This document shows positions 24,867 through 33,768 of a DNA stretch of 64,000 bases, one piece after another. The stretch lies in the NCBI RefSeq assembly GCF_009604385.1, contig NZ_WEGJ01000004.1, positions 248,001 to 312,000 on the forward strand, given 5' to 3'. The notes below the pieces were generated by a model that was given only the letters and a program-made list of their open reading frames with translations, had not been told where the DNA came from and made no database searches. This stretch comes from Streptomyces smaragdinus (GTDB lineage: Bacteria > Actinomycetota > Actinomycetes > Streptomycetales > Streptomycetaceae). The position numbers and the translations under genes were made by a program. Each line of letters begins with the position of its first letter. Position 1 is the first letter of the stretch.

Positions 24867-26732
24867 ATGGATCGCGGCACAGAGGACTCGCACGCCCCGG
24901 CGGATCTCGCCTGGCTGCGTGCGGTCGACGCCTACACCATGGGGGCCTACAGCCGCGCCGAGGAGGAGTTCCGCACCGCGGTGCGCCTCGATCCCGCGAT
25001 GGCCGACGCCTGGCTGGGGCTGCACGCGCTGCGCGCCGACACCACGGCCTCCCTGCTGCGGATGTTCCGCCACCGCGACCGCTTCGGCGAGCAGCGCGAG
25101 CGTCACGGCCGGCCGCTGAACTCCTGGTACTGGCTGGGCTGGTGGGTGCAGCCGGTCCTCGACTCCGACCGCGACCTGCTGCTGGCGCACGCCTCGCACT
25201 GGCTGGACGGCCGCCATGTCGCCGACCTGGACCGGGCGCTGGCCGAGTGCCCGCCGGTGGACACCGACCCGCAGGTGCGGTTCCTGCACGCCTGCCGCGC
25301 GTATCTGGTGAAGGACTGGGAGCAGCTCGTCCGGCACACGGGCCCGCTGCTCGACGACCCCCAGCTGGGCATCGAGGCCAGCCTGTTCGCCGGCATGGCG
25401 CGGGTGCGGCTGGAGATGTTCGGCCAGGCCGCGCCGCTGCTCTCGCGGGCGCTGATGCGCTGCCGCAGCGAGCAGCCGCAGCGCAAGGAGCTGCGCTACT
25501 GGCTGGCCCGGGCGCTGGAGGGCACCGGCCGCAGCCCGGCCGCGCTGCCGCTGTACCGGGCGGTGCACCGCGTCGACCCCACGTTCATGGACACCGCCTC
25601 GCGGATCACCGCGATCGCCGAGGGCGACGGCATCGACGCCGTCGCGGGACTGACCGCCGCCTCGCCCGCGCTGGACGCGGTGCTGGGCCGGGACGCCGAG
25701 GGCGGGCCGGAGTCCGGCGACGGCCCCGACGCGCTCCTCGCCCTCGACGACGACCCCGACCTGGGCACGGCGGCCCCCGTGGACGGCGACGCGGTGCGCG
25801 AGCGCGGACGCTTCGGCCCGCGCGGACCGGAGCCGGCGCTGCCGCCCGGTCCGACGGATCCGGCGCTGCTGGCGCGGGCGCTGGCGGAGCTGGACGCGAT
25901 GGTGGGTCTGGAGCCGGTGAAGCGCCAGGTGCGGGCGCTGTCGGCGCAGCTCAACATGGCGCGGCTGCGGGTCGGTCAGGGACTGCCCGTACAGCCGCCG
26001 AAGCGGCACTTCGTCTTCTCCGGCCCCTCGGGGACGGGCAAGACCACCGTGGCCCGCATCCTGGGCCGGGTCTTCTACGCGCTGGGGCTGCTGGGCAGCG
26101 ACCGGCTGGTGGAGGCCGGACGGGCGGATCTGGTGGGCGAGTTCCTGGGCCAGACCGCGGTGAAGGCCAACGAGCTGATCGACTCCGCGCTCGGCGGGGT
26201 GCTCTTCATCGACGAGGCGTACAGCCTGGCCGGCGTGGGATACAGCAAGGGCGACGCGTACGGCGACGAGGCGCTGCAGGTGCTGCTCAAGCGCGCGGAG
26301 GACAACCGCGACCGCCTGGTCGTCATCCTGGCCGGCTATCCGGAGGGCATGGACCGGCTGCTGGCCGCCAACCCCGGACTGGGCTCGCGGTTCACCACCC
26401 GCGTCGACTTCCCCTCGTACCGGCCGCTGGAGCTCACGGCGATCGGCGAGACCCTCGCCTCGCAGCACGGCGACGTGTGGGACGAGGAGTCGGTGGAGGA
26501 GCTGCGCAGCATCTGCGGCCATGTGGTGGACCAGGGCTGGATCGACGAGCTGGGCAACGGCCGGTTCCTGCGCACGCTGTACGAGAAGACCTGCGCGTAC
26601 CGGGACCTGCGGCTGTCGGGGTACGCGGTGGTGCCCACCCGGGAGGATCTGTCGACGCTGCGGCTCGCGGACCTGATGCAGGCGTACGGGGAGATCCTCT
26701 CCGGCCGCGGACCGGACGACGAGCCGCTCTAG
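24867..26732 (+). CDS. TPR-AAA+ ATPase, CbxX/EccA type
   Basis: A 621-residue protein. Residues about 20-310 form helical TPR-like repeats (AYSRAEEEFRTAVRLDP, QPQRKELRYWLARALEGTGR); an acidic linker leads into an AAA+ domain with Walker A FSGPSGTGKTTVARILGR, Walker B GGVLFIDEAYSL and the arginine region LLAANPGLGSRFTTRVDFP. This architecture is that of EccA, the cytosolic ATPase of type VII secretion, and of CbxX-type chaperones. No esx, eccB-E or mycP gene is in the window, so it is an orphan and its client is unknown. ATG 24867 follows GGTGGGGA. The stop codon falls in the left end of a palindromic element. Confidence 0.87.
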   Translation: MDRGTEDSHAPADLAWLRAVDAYTMGAYSRAEEEFRTAVRLDPAMADAWLGLHALRADTTASLLRMFRHRDRFGEQRERHGRPLNSWYWLGWWVQPVLDSDRDLLLAHASHWLDGRHVADLDRALAECPPVDTDPQVRFLHACRAYLVKDWEQLVRHTGPLLDDPQLGIEASLFAGMARVRLEMFGQAAPLLSRALMRCRSEQPQRKELRYWLARALEGTGRSPAALPLYRAVHRVDPTFMDTASRITAIAEGDGIDAVAGLTAASPALDAVLGRDAEGGPESGDGPDALLALDDDPDLGTAAPVDGDAVRERGRFGPRGPEPALPPGPTDPALLARALAELDAMVGLEPVKRQVRALSAQLNMARLRVGQGLPVQPPKRHFVFSGPSGTGKTTVARILGRVFYALGLLGSDRLVEAGRADLVGEFLGQTAVKANELIDSALGGVLFIDEAYSLAGVGYSKGDAYGDEALQVLLKRAEDNRDRLVVILAGYPEGMDRLLAANPGLGSRFTTRVDFPSYRPLELTAIGETLASQHGDVWDEESVEELRSICGHVVDQGWIDELGNGRFLRTLYEKTCAYRDLRLSGYAVVPTREDLSTLRLADLMQAYGEILSGRGPDDEPL

Positions 26733-26907
26733 GGCCTGTCCGGAGTTCCCCGTCTGCGCCCCGACGCCCGGCACGCACTCTCGGCGTGCGGTGGACCAGG
26801 ACAGGTGGCTCCGCCACATGACCTGGTCCACCGCACGCCGAGAGCACGCACCGAACGCCGCGACGCCGCGCTCCGCGCGAACGACGGGGAACTCCGGACA
26901 GGCCCTA
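26730..26907. mobile_element. Palindromic MITE-like element, copy 1, between convergent genes
   Basis: A 178-bp element flanked by TA on both sides (TA-GGGCCTGT ... ACAGGCCC-TA). Terminal arms 26732-26753 and 26884-26905 are a perfect 22-bp inverted repeat. A central perfect 23-bp stem (26778-26800 with 26822-26844) encloses a smaller GTGG-CTCCG-CCAC hairpin. The left TAG is the stop codon of the TPR-AAA gene and the right CTA is the stop of the opposing GNAT gene. A second copy lies at 37258-37465 in the same kind of site, inverted. No transposase is encoded. It can also act as a bidirectional terminator. Confidence 0.75.
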
Positions 26908-27525
26908 GCCCCGGCCCCCCGCCGGACGCCACATGGTGTGCAGCACCGGCGCCCCGCGCCCCGGCCGTATCTCGCCCGTCACCCGGAAGCCGAAGCCCTC
27001 GTAGTACGGCACGTTCACCGGGTTGCTGGACTCCAGGTACGCCGGCAGCCCCGCCGCGTCCACCGCCGCCAGCCGTGAGGCCAGCAGCGCCGCCCCGTGC
27101 CCGCTCCCCCGTACGCCGGGGTCGGTGCCGATGAGCGCCAGATACCAGTGCGGCTCGGCCGGATGCACCTTCTCCATCGCGCGTACGACGGAGAAGCCCA
27201 CCGCCAGCCGCCGCCCCGCCGCACGCACCGCGGCCGGCAGGGACACCAGGTCGTCCCGCAGCGACGTCCGCCACGTACCGGGCGGATTCCACAGCGCGCC
27301 GGCGACGGTCCGCCCGCCGTCGTCCGCCGTGTAGTCGCAGGCACCGTGGCGCAGATGGAAGTAGCGCAGCTGGGCGGAGAAGACGCGCGGCAGGATCCGG
27401 GCGAGGCGGGCGTCCGGGTCGGGGAAGACGTACGACCAGACCGGATCGTCCGCGAAGGCCCGCGCCAGCGTCTGGGCCAGCCCCGTCACCTGGGCGCGGC
27501 CCGCGGGCCGGATCTCGAGAGGCAT
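26905..27525 (-). CDS. GNAT family N-acetyltransferase
   Basis: A 206-residue acyltransferase that uses acetyl-CoA. The conserved coenzyme-A loop is ALIGTDPGVRGSGHGAALLA (Q/R-x-x-G-x-G/A form), followed by AYLESSNPVNVPYYEGFGF, the usual strand and C-terminal block. The N-terminal part (LARAFADDPVWSYVFPD) marks the subgroup often found next to efflux or antibiotic genes; the substrate cannot be read from sequence. ATG 27525 is a clean start. The stop codon is provided by the right end of the palindromic element, so expression probably ends there. Confidence 0.9.
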   Translation of the reverse strand: MPLEIRPAGRAQVTGLAQTLARAFADDPVWSYVFPDPDARLARILPRVFSAQLRYFHLRHGACDYTADDGGRTVAGALWNPPGTWRTSLRDDLVSLPAAVRAAGRRLAVGFSVVRAMEKVHPAEPHWYLALIGTDPGVRGSGHGAALLASRLAAVDAAGLPAYLESSNPVNVPYYEGFGFRVTGEIRPGRGAPVLHTMWRPAGGRG

Positions 27526-27566
27526 GCCGGCGATCGTAGGGGACGCCGGCCGCCCCCGTCAGGGAA

Positions 27567-28667
27567 TCACAACCCCGCCCGCACCGGCTGCGGCGCGCCC
27601 TCCCCGCTCCCGGCGGCGGGCACCCGCGGCCGCGGCGCCGTACGGTGCGCGGGGTCCTTGACCTCGCCCACGAGCATCTCCAGCACGTCCTCCAGCGCCA
27701 CCAGCCCGCACACCCGGCCCCCGGGCCCCGCCACGGCGGCCAGATGGGTCCCGGAGCGGCGCATCGAGGTGAGCGCGTCGTCCAGCGGCAGCTCGGCGGC
27801 CAGCACGGTCATCGGACGCCATATCCGCTGCGGCACCGGACCCTCCTGGTCCTCCACGTCCAGCACGTCCTTGACGTGCAGATAGCCCATGAAGACGCCG
27901 CCCTCCCCGACGACGGGGAAGCGCGAGTACCCGGTGCGCACCGTCAGCTCCTCGAGCTCGCGGGGCGTGACCGACGGCGGGACCGTGACCAGCGACGACG
28001 GATCGAGGGCGACGTCCGTCACCGGGCGGCTGCCGAGCTCGAGGGCGTCCTCCAGCCGCTCCTGCTCCTCCTCGTCGAGCAGGCCCGCCTGCCGGGAGTC
28101 GTCGACCAGGTCGGTGAGCTGCTCGCTGGTGTACACGGCCTCGACCTCGTCGCGGGCCTCCACCTTGACCAGCCGCAGCAGCAGCTTGGCGCAGGCCGCG
28201 AGGAACGCGGTCACCGGCCGGGTGACGCGGGCGAAGGCGACCAGGCCCGGCGAGAACCACAGCGCGGTCTTCTCGGGGGCGGCCATCGCCAGGTTCTTCG
28301 GCACCATCTCGCCGATCACCAGATGCAGGCAGACGACGGCGATCAGCGCGATGAGGAAACTCAGCGGATGGATCAGCCCGTGCGGCAGCCGCACCGCCTC
28401 GAAGACGGGCTCCAGCAGCCGGGCGACGGTCGGTTCGGCGACGGCGCCCAGCGTCAGCGAGCAGACGGTGATGCCGAACTGCGCGGCGGCCATCATCTCG
28501 GGGAGGTGTTCCAGTCCGTGCAGCACCCGCCGGGCCCGGGCGGAGCCGGCGGCGGCGCGCGGTTCGATCTGGCTGCGGCGCACCGAGACGAGCGCGAACT
28601 CGGCGCCGACGAAGAACCCGTTGGCGAGCACCAGGAGCAGCGCGAAGAGCAGCTGGAGCAGACTCAT
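27567..28667 (-). CDS. CNNM/HlyC-CorC family protein lacking the C-terminal CorC domain
   Basis: A 366-residue membrane protein with an N-terminal DUF21/CNNM domain of about four helices (LLFALLLVLANGFFVGAEFA, PLSFLIALIAVVCLHLVIGE) and a pair of CBS domains (VTPRELEELTVRTGYSRFPV, GLVALEDVLEMLVGE). CNNM proteins are linked to magnesium or cobalt efflux. After the CBS pair there are only about 28 Pro/Arg-rich residues, so the CorC_HlyC domain found in its upstream neighbour is missing. The ATG at 28667 overlaps the neighbour's stop (ATGA), giving coupled translation and suggesting a hetero-oligomer. Confidence 0.88.
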   Translation of the reverse strand: MSLLQLLFALLLVLANGFFVGAEFALVSVRRSQIEPRAAAGSARARRVLHGLEHLPEMMAAAQFGITVCSLTLGAVAEPTVARLLEPVFEAVRLPHGLIHPLSFLIALIAVVCLHLVIGEMVPKNLAMAAPEKTALWFSPGLVAFARVTRPVTAFLAACAKLLLRLVKVEARDEVEAVYTSEQLTDLVDDSRQAGLLDEEEQERLEDALELGSRPVTDVALDPSSLVTVPPSVTPRELEELTVRTGYSRFPVVGEGGVFMGYLHVKDVLDVEDQEGPVPQRIWRPMTVLAAELPLDDALTSMRRSGTHLAAVAGPGGRVCGLVALEDVLEMLVGEVKDPAHRTAPRPRVPAAGSGEGAPQPVRAGL

Positions 28668-30019
28668 GGGAGGGGCCCTCCGGTGGTGACCACGGCGCCC
28701 TTGGTACGGACGATACGGACGAGTTCCGCGCGGTGATGTCCCACCCGCCGTACCGACAGCCGCCAGCCGGGCGCGCCGGGCACGGCCGTGGAGTCGCCCG
28801 GCACGGGGATTCTGCCCAGCAGACCGGCGACCAGACCCGCGACCGTCTCGTACGGGCCGTCGGGGACGACCAGACCGATTGCGGCCAGCAGGTCGAGCCG
28901 GCAGCCGCCGTCGGCGTCCCAGGCGCTCGCGCCGTCGTCGCCCCCGGGCACCGGGCGCAGGTCGGGCACGCCGTCGGCCGGGCGGTCGTGCTCGTCGCGG
29001 ACCTCGCCGACGAGCTCCTCGACGATGTCCTCGAGCGTGACGACGCCCGCCGTGCCGCCGTACTCGTCGACCACCACGGCTATCGGCTGTTCGCTGCGCA
29101 GCCGCTCGAGCAGCGGCTGGACGGGCAGGGTCTCCGGCACCAGCAGCGCCGGCTGCGCGAACCGGGCGACGGGGACGCGCAGCCGGTCGTGCGCGGGAAC
29201 GCCGAGGGCGTCCTTCAGATGCACCATCCCGACGACCTCGTCCAGCCGCTCCCGGTAGACGGGGAAGCGCGAGAGCCCGGTCGCCCGGGTCAGGTTCAGC
29301 ACGTCCGCGGCCGTGGCGTCCGTCTGCAGCGCGCTGACCCGCACCCGCGGGGTCATCACGTGCTGCGCGGTGAGGTCGGCGAGCGCCAGCGTGCGGACGA
29401 ACAGGTCCGCGGTGTCGGCCTCGATGGCCCCGGCGAGCGCCGAGTGCCGGGCGAGCGAGACGAGCTCGGCGGGCGTACGGGCGGACGCGAGCTCGTCCGC
29501 GGGCTCCACGCCGAGCAGCCGTACGACGCGGTTGGCGACGTCGTTCAGCAGGGCGATCAGCGGGCGGAAGAAGCGGGCGAAGGCGTGCTGCGGGCCGGCC
29601 ACGAACCGCGCGACCTGCAGCGGCCGGGAGACCGCCCAGTTCTTCGGGACGAGCTCGCCGACGACCATCTGCACGGCCGAGGCGATCAGCACGCCCAGCA
29701 CGACGGCGACCCCCGGCACCGCGCCGGCGGGCAGGGCCAGCGCCGTCAGCGGGCCGTGCAGCAGACCGGCCATCGCGGGCTCGGCCAGCATGCCGACCAC
29801 CAGCGAGGTGATCGTGATGCCCAGCTGGGTGCCGGAGAGCTGGAACGAGAGCTCGTGCAGGGCCTCGACGACCGTACGGGCGCGCTTGTCGCCCTCGGCG
29901 GCCGCGCGTTCGGCCTGCGGCCGCTCCACGGTGACCAGCCCGAATTCGGCCGCCACGAAGAACCCGTTCGCCAGAATGAGGGCGAAGGCCGCCGCGAGCA
30001 GCAGCAACGATGTGATCAT
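28664..30019 (-). CDS. CNNM/HlyC-CorC family protein, full length
   Basis: A 451-residue membrane protein with the complete layout: DUF21/CNNM transmembrane domain (LLLLAAAFALILANGFFVAA, GVAVVLGVLIASAVQMVVGE), two CBS domains (DVLNLTRATGLSRFPVYRER, VVVDEYGGTAGVVTLEDIVE) and a C-terminal CorC_HlyC transporter-associated domain (residues about 350-445). The family is implicated in divalent cation, chiefly magnesium, homeostasis; the older hemolysin label is not supported. It overlaps the shorter paralogue by 4 bp, so the pair likely arose by duplication and acts together. Start ATG 30019. Confidence 0.9.
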   Translation of the reverse strand: MITSLLLLAAAFALILANGFFVAAEFGLVTVERPQAERAAAEGDKRARTVVEALHELSFQLSGTQLGITITSLVVGMLAEPAMAGLLHGPLTALALPAGAVPGVAVVLGVLIASAVQMVVGELVPKNWAVSRPLQVARFVAGPQHAFARFFRPLIALLNDVANRVVRLLGVEPADELASARTPAELVSLARHSALAGAIEADTADLFVRTLALADLTAQHVMTPRVRVSALQTDATAADVLNLTRATGLSRFPVYRERLDEVVGMVHLKDALGVPAHDRLRVPVARFAQPALLVPETLPVQPLLERLRSEQPIAVVVDEYGGTAGVVTLEDIVEELVGEVRDEHDRPADGVPDLRPVPGGDDGASAWDADGGCRLDLLAAIGLVVPDGPYETVAGLVAGLLGRIPVPGDSTAVPGAPGWRLSVRRVGHHRAELVRIVRTKGAVVTTGGPLP

Positions 30020-30208
30020 GTCGCCGCCCCGGGATGCGGGGCGGCGCTGGTACTACCGGACGAACCGTCCATCGGCTTGCGGAGTCACTCCCCGGGTCGC
30101 AGGTGACAACAGGTGCCTCGGCGTGTGGGGACGCCGTCGCACTACAGGGTAATCAAGGAAACGGCACAACGGGCAGGGGCGTGCCCCCGGACCGTGCGTC
30201 CGGGTGCC

Positions 30209-30655
30209 TCAGCCGTCCGCCCGGCCGCTCCCCCGGGACGCGACGAGGGCGTGCAGGGCGCGGGCGTCGCGCAGGGCCGCCTCCCGCGCGATGCCGGGCT
30301 GAATGCCCATCGCGGCCATGCTGGTGCCGTCCGCCAGATCGAGCGTGACCCACGGGTCACCGGTGCGCAGATGGACGCCGAGGATCTCCGCCCAGGCGAG
30401 CCGGCGGCGGCGGGTGAGGTTGGTCACCGTGACGCCGTCCTCGTCGGCCGAGACGTGCGGGCGGCTGAGGAGCGCCAGGACGCCCAGGATCAGCAGTCCG
30501 GTGAAGACGAAGCTCGCCCGCTGCCCCGGCGCCAGCGGCAGCAGGAAGCTGACCCCGCTGATCATCAGGCAGCAGGCCGTTCCCGCGGTGAGCAGGACGG
30601 CCCGGGTGCGCGACGGCCGGAAGGTGACGGGGAGGGCGGGCGGTTCGGTGTCCAT
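30209..30655 (-). CDS. PH-domain membrane protein (bacterial PH family)
   Basis: A 148-residue protein with two hydrophobic helices near the N-terminus (AVLLTAGTACCLMISGVSFL, ASFVFTGLLILGVLALL) followed by a bacterial PH-like domain in which HVSADEDGVTVTNLTRRRRL and WAEILGVHLRTGDPWVTLDL form the beta strands. It starts 28 bp after the hisG stop, so it probably shares the hisEG transcript, an arrangement common in Streptomyces. No function is known. It is followed by 189 bp up to the opposing-gene-free end of the CNNM genes. Confidence 0.8.
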   Translation of the reverse strand: MDTEPPALPVTFRPSRTRAVLLTAGTACCLMISGVSFLLPLAPGQRASFVFTGLLILGVLALLSRPHVSADEDGVTVTNLTRRRRLAWAEILGVHLRTGDPWVTLDLADGTSMAAMGIQPGIAREAALRDARALHALVASRGSGRADG

Positions 30656-30683
30656 CGTTTCTCGCGGTGCGGGGTCTCGGGGG

Positions 30684-31532
30684 TCAGAGCCGGCAGGCGT
30701 GGATGTTCGTGGTGAGGATCGCCCGGGCGCCGAGGTCGTACAGCTGGTCCATGATCTTCTGCGCGCTCACGGCCGGGACCATGGAGCGTACGGCGACCCA
30801 GCCCTCGTGGTGCAGCGGGGAGATCGTCGGGGACTCGAGGCCCGGGGTGAGGGCGACGGCCTTCTCCAGCTGCTCGGCGCGGATGTCGTAGTCCATCATC
30901 ACGTACCGGCGGGCCACCAGGACGCCCTGCATGCGGCGCAGGAACTGCGCGACCTTCGGCTCGCCGGTGTCGGCCTCGCGGCGCCGGATGACGACGGCCT
31001 CGGAGGTCAGGATCGGCTCGCTGATGATCTCCAGGCCGGCCTGGCGGAGCGTCGTGCCGGTCTCCACCACGTCGGCGATGACCTGGGCGACGCCCAGCTG
31101 GATCGCGGTCTCGACGGCCCCGTCGAGGTGGACGACGGAGGCCTCGACGCCGTGCTCGGCGAGATGCCGGGAGACCAGCCCCGAGAACGAGGTGGCCACC
31201 GTCATCCCGCCGAACTCCTTGACGTCGGAGGCCGTCCCGGGCCGGGTGGCGTAGCGGAACGTGGAGCCGCCGAAGCCGAGCTGCATGATCTCCTCGGCGT
31301 TCGCGCCGGAGTCGAGCAGCAGGTCCCGGCCGGTGATGCCGATGTCGAGCTTGCCGGAGCCGACGTAGACCGCGATGTCCCGCGGGCGCAGGAAGAAGAA
31401 CTCCACCTCGTTCTCGGAGTCGACGAGGACCAGCTCGCGCCGGTCCTTGCGCTGGCGGTAGCCGGCCTCATGGAGCATCGCCGACGCAGGCTCGGAGAGA
31501 GCACCCTTGTTCGGGACGGCGATGCGCAGCAT
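30684..31532 (-). CDS. hisG: ATP phosphoribosyltransferase (long form)
   Basis: A 282-residue enzyme condensing ATP and PRPP, the first and feedback-controlled step of histidine synthesis. It is the long form, with a C-terminal regulatory ACT-like domain (residues about 210-282, [19 protein letters not shown]), so histidine inhibition is expected and no HisZ is needed. Catalytic-core motifs are [20 protein letters not shown] and the PRPP loop region [23 protein letters not shown] 31532 follows GAAGGAAG at 8 bp. It is 68 bp after hisE; together they follow the riboflavin genes. Confidence 0.96.
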   Translation of the reverse strand: MLRIAVPNKGALSEPASAMLHEAGYRQRKDRRELVLVDSENEVEFFFLRPRDIAVYVGSGKLDIGITGRDLLLDSGANAEEIMQLGFGGSTFRYATRPGTASDVKEFGGMTVATSFSGLVSRHLAEHGVEASVVHLDGAVETAIQLGVAQVIADVVETGTTLRQAGLEIISEPILTSEAVVIRRREADTGEPKVAQFLRRMQGVLVARRYVMMDYDIRAEQLEKAVALTPGLESPTISPLHHEGWVAVRSMVPAVSAQKIMDQLYDLGARAILTTNIHACRL

Positions 31533-31600
31533 GGTGGCGGCTTCCTTCTCTTCTTCTGGATGCGGGGCTTGCGGTCTGCGGGGCGGAGGTACGGCGCCGG

Positions 31601-31873
31601 TCAGAGATGGGCGTAGACGTCGTCCAGGGTGATGCCCCGGGCGACCATCATCACCTGCAGGTGGTAGAGGAGCTGGGAGATCTCCTCGGCCGTGCGGTCG
31701 GTGCCCTCGTGCTCGGCCGCCATCCACACCTCGGCCGCCTCCTCGACGACCTTCTTGCCGATGGAGTGCACTCCCTGCGCCACCAGCTGGGCGGTGCGGG
31801 AGGTCGCCGGGTCGCCGGAGGCGGCCTTCTTCTCGAGCTCCGCGAAGAGCTCCTCGAACGTCTTGTTGGCCAT
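31601..31873 (-). CDS. hisE: Phosphoribosyl-ATP pyrophosphohydrolase
   Basis: A 90-residue all-alpha MazG-fold enzyme hydrolysing phosphoribosyl-ATP to phosphoribosyl-AMP in histidine synthesis. The metal-binding acidic residues are in [18 protein letters not shown] and the C-terminal half in [20 protein letters not shown]. It is monofunctional, without a HisI domain, as usual in Actinobacteria. It starts 33 bp after the ribH stop and precedes hisG, so the hisE-hisG pair may be partly transcribed from the riboswitch-controlled riboflavin promoter. Confidence 0.96.
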   Translation of the reverse strand: MANKTFEELFAELEKKAASGDPATSRTAQLVAQGVHSIGKKVVEEAAEVWMAAEHEGTDRTAEEISQLLYHLQVMMVARGITLDDVYAHL

Positions 31874-31906
31874 GGTGGGGTCAGCTTACGGGGTACGGGG
31901 GTGTGC

Positions 31907-32392
31907 TCATCGCCATGGTTCGGATACTGAACGCAGGACGGTCGCGGTGGCCACGGCGGCGGTCACGGCCTCGTGTCCCTTGTCCTCCGTGGAGCCCTCG
32001 AGTCCCGCGCGGGCCAGGGCCTGTTCCTCGGTGTCGCAGGTCAGTACGCCGAACCCCACGGGAACGCCGGTCTCCACCGAGACCTGGGTGAGGCCGTTGG
32101 TCACGCCCTGGCACACGTACTCAAAGTGCGGGGTGCCGCCCCGGATGACGACGCCCAGGGCCACCACGGCGTCGTAGCCGCGGCCGGCGAGGACCTTGGC
32201 GACCACCGGCAGCTCGAAGCTGCCGGGCACGCGCAGCAGGGTCGGCTCGTCGATGCCCAGATCGCCGAGCGCCCGCAGCGCGCCGTTGACCAGGCCGTCC
32301 ATCACCTGCTCGTGCCACTGGGCGGCGATCACGGCGACCCGCAGGTCCTGGCAGTTCTTCACGGTCAGTTCGGGGGCACCCTTGCCGCTCAC
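31907..32392 (-). CDS. ribH: 6,7-dimethyl-8-ribityllumazine synthase
   Basis: A 161-residue enzyme joining 5-amino-6-ribitylaminouracil and dihydroxybutanone phosphate, the step before riboflavin synthase. The substrate regions are [39 protein letters not shown] and [20 protein letters not shown], with the catalytic His. The length and folding pattern are those of lumazine synthases that assemble as pentamers or icosahedra. GTG 32392 follows GAGGAG at 4-5 bp. It is the last rib gene of the FMN-riboswitch operon and lies 50 bp after ribBA. Confidence 0.97.
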   Translation of the reverse strand: MSGKGAPELTVKNCQDLRVAVIAAQWHEQVMDGLVNGALRALGDLGIDEPTLLRVPGSFELPVVAKVLAGRGYDAVVALGVVIRGGTPHFEYVCQGVTNGLTQVSVETGVPVGFGVLTCDTEEQALARAGLEGSTEDKGHEAVTAAVATATVLRSVSEPWR

Positions 32393-32442
32393 GGCTCTCC
32401 TCGGTTCGCGCTGGTCGTTCGGTTGTCTCGGTGGTTACGGGG

Positions 32443-33768
32443 TCACTGGTTGCCGCAGGCCGACAGCGGCTCCGCGTCCAGCCACGGAAGATCATGACCC
32501 ATCCGGTCCCGCTTGGTGCGCAGGTAGCGCAGGTTGTGCTCGCCGACGCCCACGGGCACCCGCTCGCGGGAGACGACCGTGATGCCGCCGCGCTGCAGGG
32601 CCTCGGCCTTCTGCGGGTTGTTGGTCATGAGCCGCACGCCGCGCACGCCGAGGTCCGCGAGCATCGCGGTGCCGGCCGCGTAGTCGCGGGAGTCGGCGGG
32701 CAGGCCCAGCTCCAGATTGGCGTCCAGGGTGTCGCGGCCGCGCTCCTGCAGTTCGTAGGCGCGGAGCTTGGACAGCAGCCCGATGCCCCGGCCCTCGTGG
32801 CCGCGGAGGTAGATCACCACGCCCCGGCCGGCCTCGGCGACCTGGCGCAGCGATTCGCGCAGCTGGGGGCCGCAGTCGCAGCGCAGGGAGCCGAAGACGT
32901 CGCCGGTGAGGCACTCGGAGTGCATCCGGACCAGGACGTCCTCGCCGCCCTCGACGTCGCCGGCGACGAGCGCGATGTGCTCGACGCCGTCGGCGGCGCG
33001 GTAGCCGTAGGCGCGGAAGTCGCCGTGGGCGGTGGGCAGCCGGGTCACGGCCTCGCGCCGCACGGCGGGCTCGGCCGGCGCGGGGGTCTGGGCCGGGGCC
33101 GGGGCGGCCGGGACGGGGACGGTCTCCGCGGCCCGGCGGTAGTCGATGAGGTCGGCGATGCTGATGATCGCCAGGTCGTTGCGGCGGGCGAACGCGACGA
33201 GCTCCGGGAGCCGCAGCATCTCGCCCTTCTCGCCGGCGATCTCCACGATGGCGGCGGCGGGCGCCAGGCCGGCGAGCCGGGCCAGGTCCACGCCGGCCTC
33301 GGTGTGGCCGGGGCGGGTGAGCACGCCGCCCTCGCGGGCGCGCAGCGGGAAGATGTGTCCGGGTCGCACGAAGTCGCCGGGCTCGGCGGTGGGGTCGGCG
33401 AGCAGGCCCAGCGTGGTCGCCCGGTCGCTCGCGGAGATGCCGGTGGTCACGCCGTGCCGGGGCGCGGCGTCGACGGTGACGGTGAAGGCGGTGCGCATCG
33501 ACTCGGTGTTGTCGGCCACCATCTGCGGCAGGGCCAGCCGGTCCAGGACGGCGCCGTCCATGGGGGCGCAGATCATGCCGGAGCACTCGCGCATCATGAA
33601 CGCCACGATCTCGGGCGTGATCAGCTCGGCGGCGGCGATCAGGTCGCCCTCGTTCTCCCGGTTCTCGTCGTCGACCACGACGACGGCCCGGCCGGCGGCG
33701 ATCTCCGCGATCGCGCGCTCGATGGTGTCGAGGGTCAGGTCGTGCTCGTACTGCACGGCGGTGCTCAT
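32443..33768 (-). CDS. ribBA: Bifunctional 3,4-dihydroxy-2-butanone 4-phosphate synthase / GTP cyclohydrolase II
   Basis: A 441-residue fusion for both entry reactions of riboflavin synthesis. Residues about 15-210 are RibB ([38 protein letters not shown]). An Ala/Pro-rich linker of about 30 residues leads to RibA (about 245-441) with the zinc cysteines in [18 protein letters not shown] and [22 protein letters not shown] 33768 overlaps the pnuC stop (ATGA) and is preceded by GGAAGGAG. The C-terminal RibA half is complete ([20 protein letters not shown]). Expression is expected to fall with FMN through the upstream riboswitch. Confidence 0.97.
   Translation of the reverse strand: MSTAVQYEHDLTLDTIERAIAEIAAGRAVVVVDDENRENEGDLIAAAELITPEIVAFMMRECSGMICAPMDGAVLDRLALPQMVADNTESMRTAFTVTVDAAPRHGVTTGISASDRATTLGLLADPTAEPGDFVRPGHIFPLRAREGGVLTRPGHTEAGVDLARLAGLAPAAAIVEIAGEKGEMLRLPELVAFARRNDLAIISIADLIDYRRAAETVPVPAAPAPAQTPAPAEPAVRREAVTRLPTAHGDFRAYGYRAADGVEHIALVAGDVEGGEDVLVRMHSECLTGDVFGSLRCDCGPQLRESLRQVAEAGRGVVIYLRGHEGRGIGLLSKLRAYELQERGRDTLDANLELGLPADSRDYAAGTAMLADLGVRGVRLMTNNPQKAEALQRGGITVVSRERVPVGVGEHNLRYLRTKRDRMGHDLPWLDAEPLSACGNQ

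Noticed and set aside
26730..26907. The palindromic element as a simple intrinsic terminator
   Set aside because: Its size, TA flanks, a second inverted copy elsewhere and stop codons in both ends need more than a terminator, although it may act as one.
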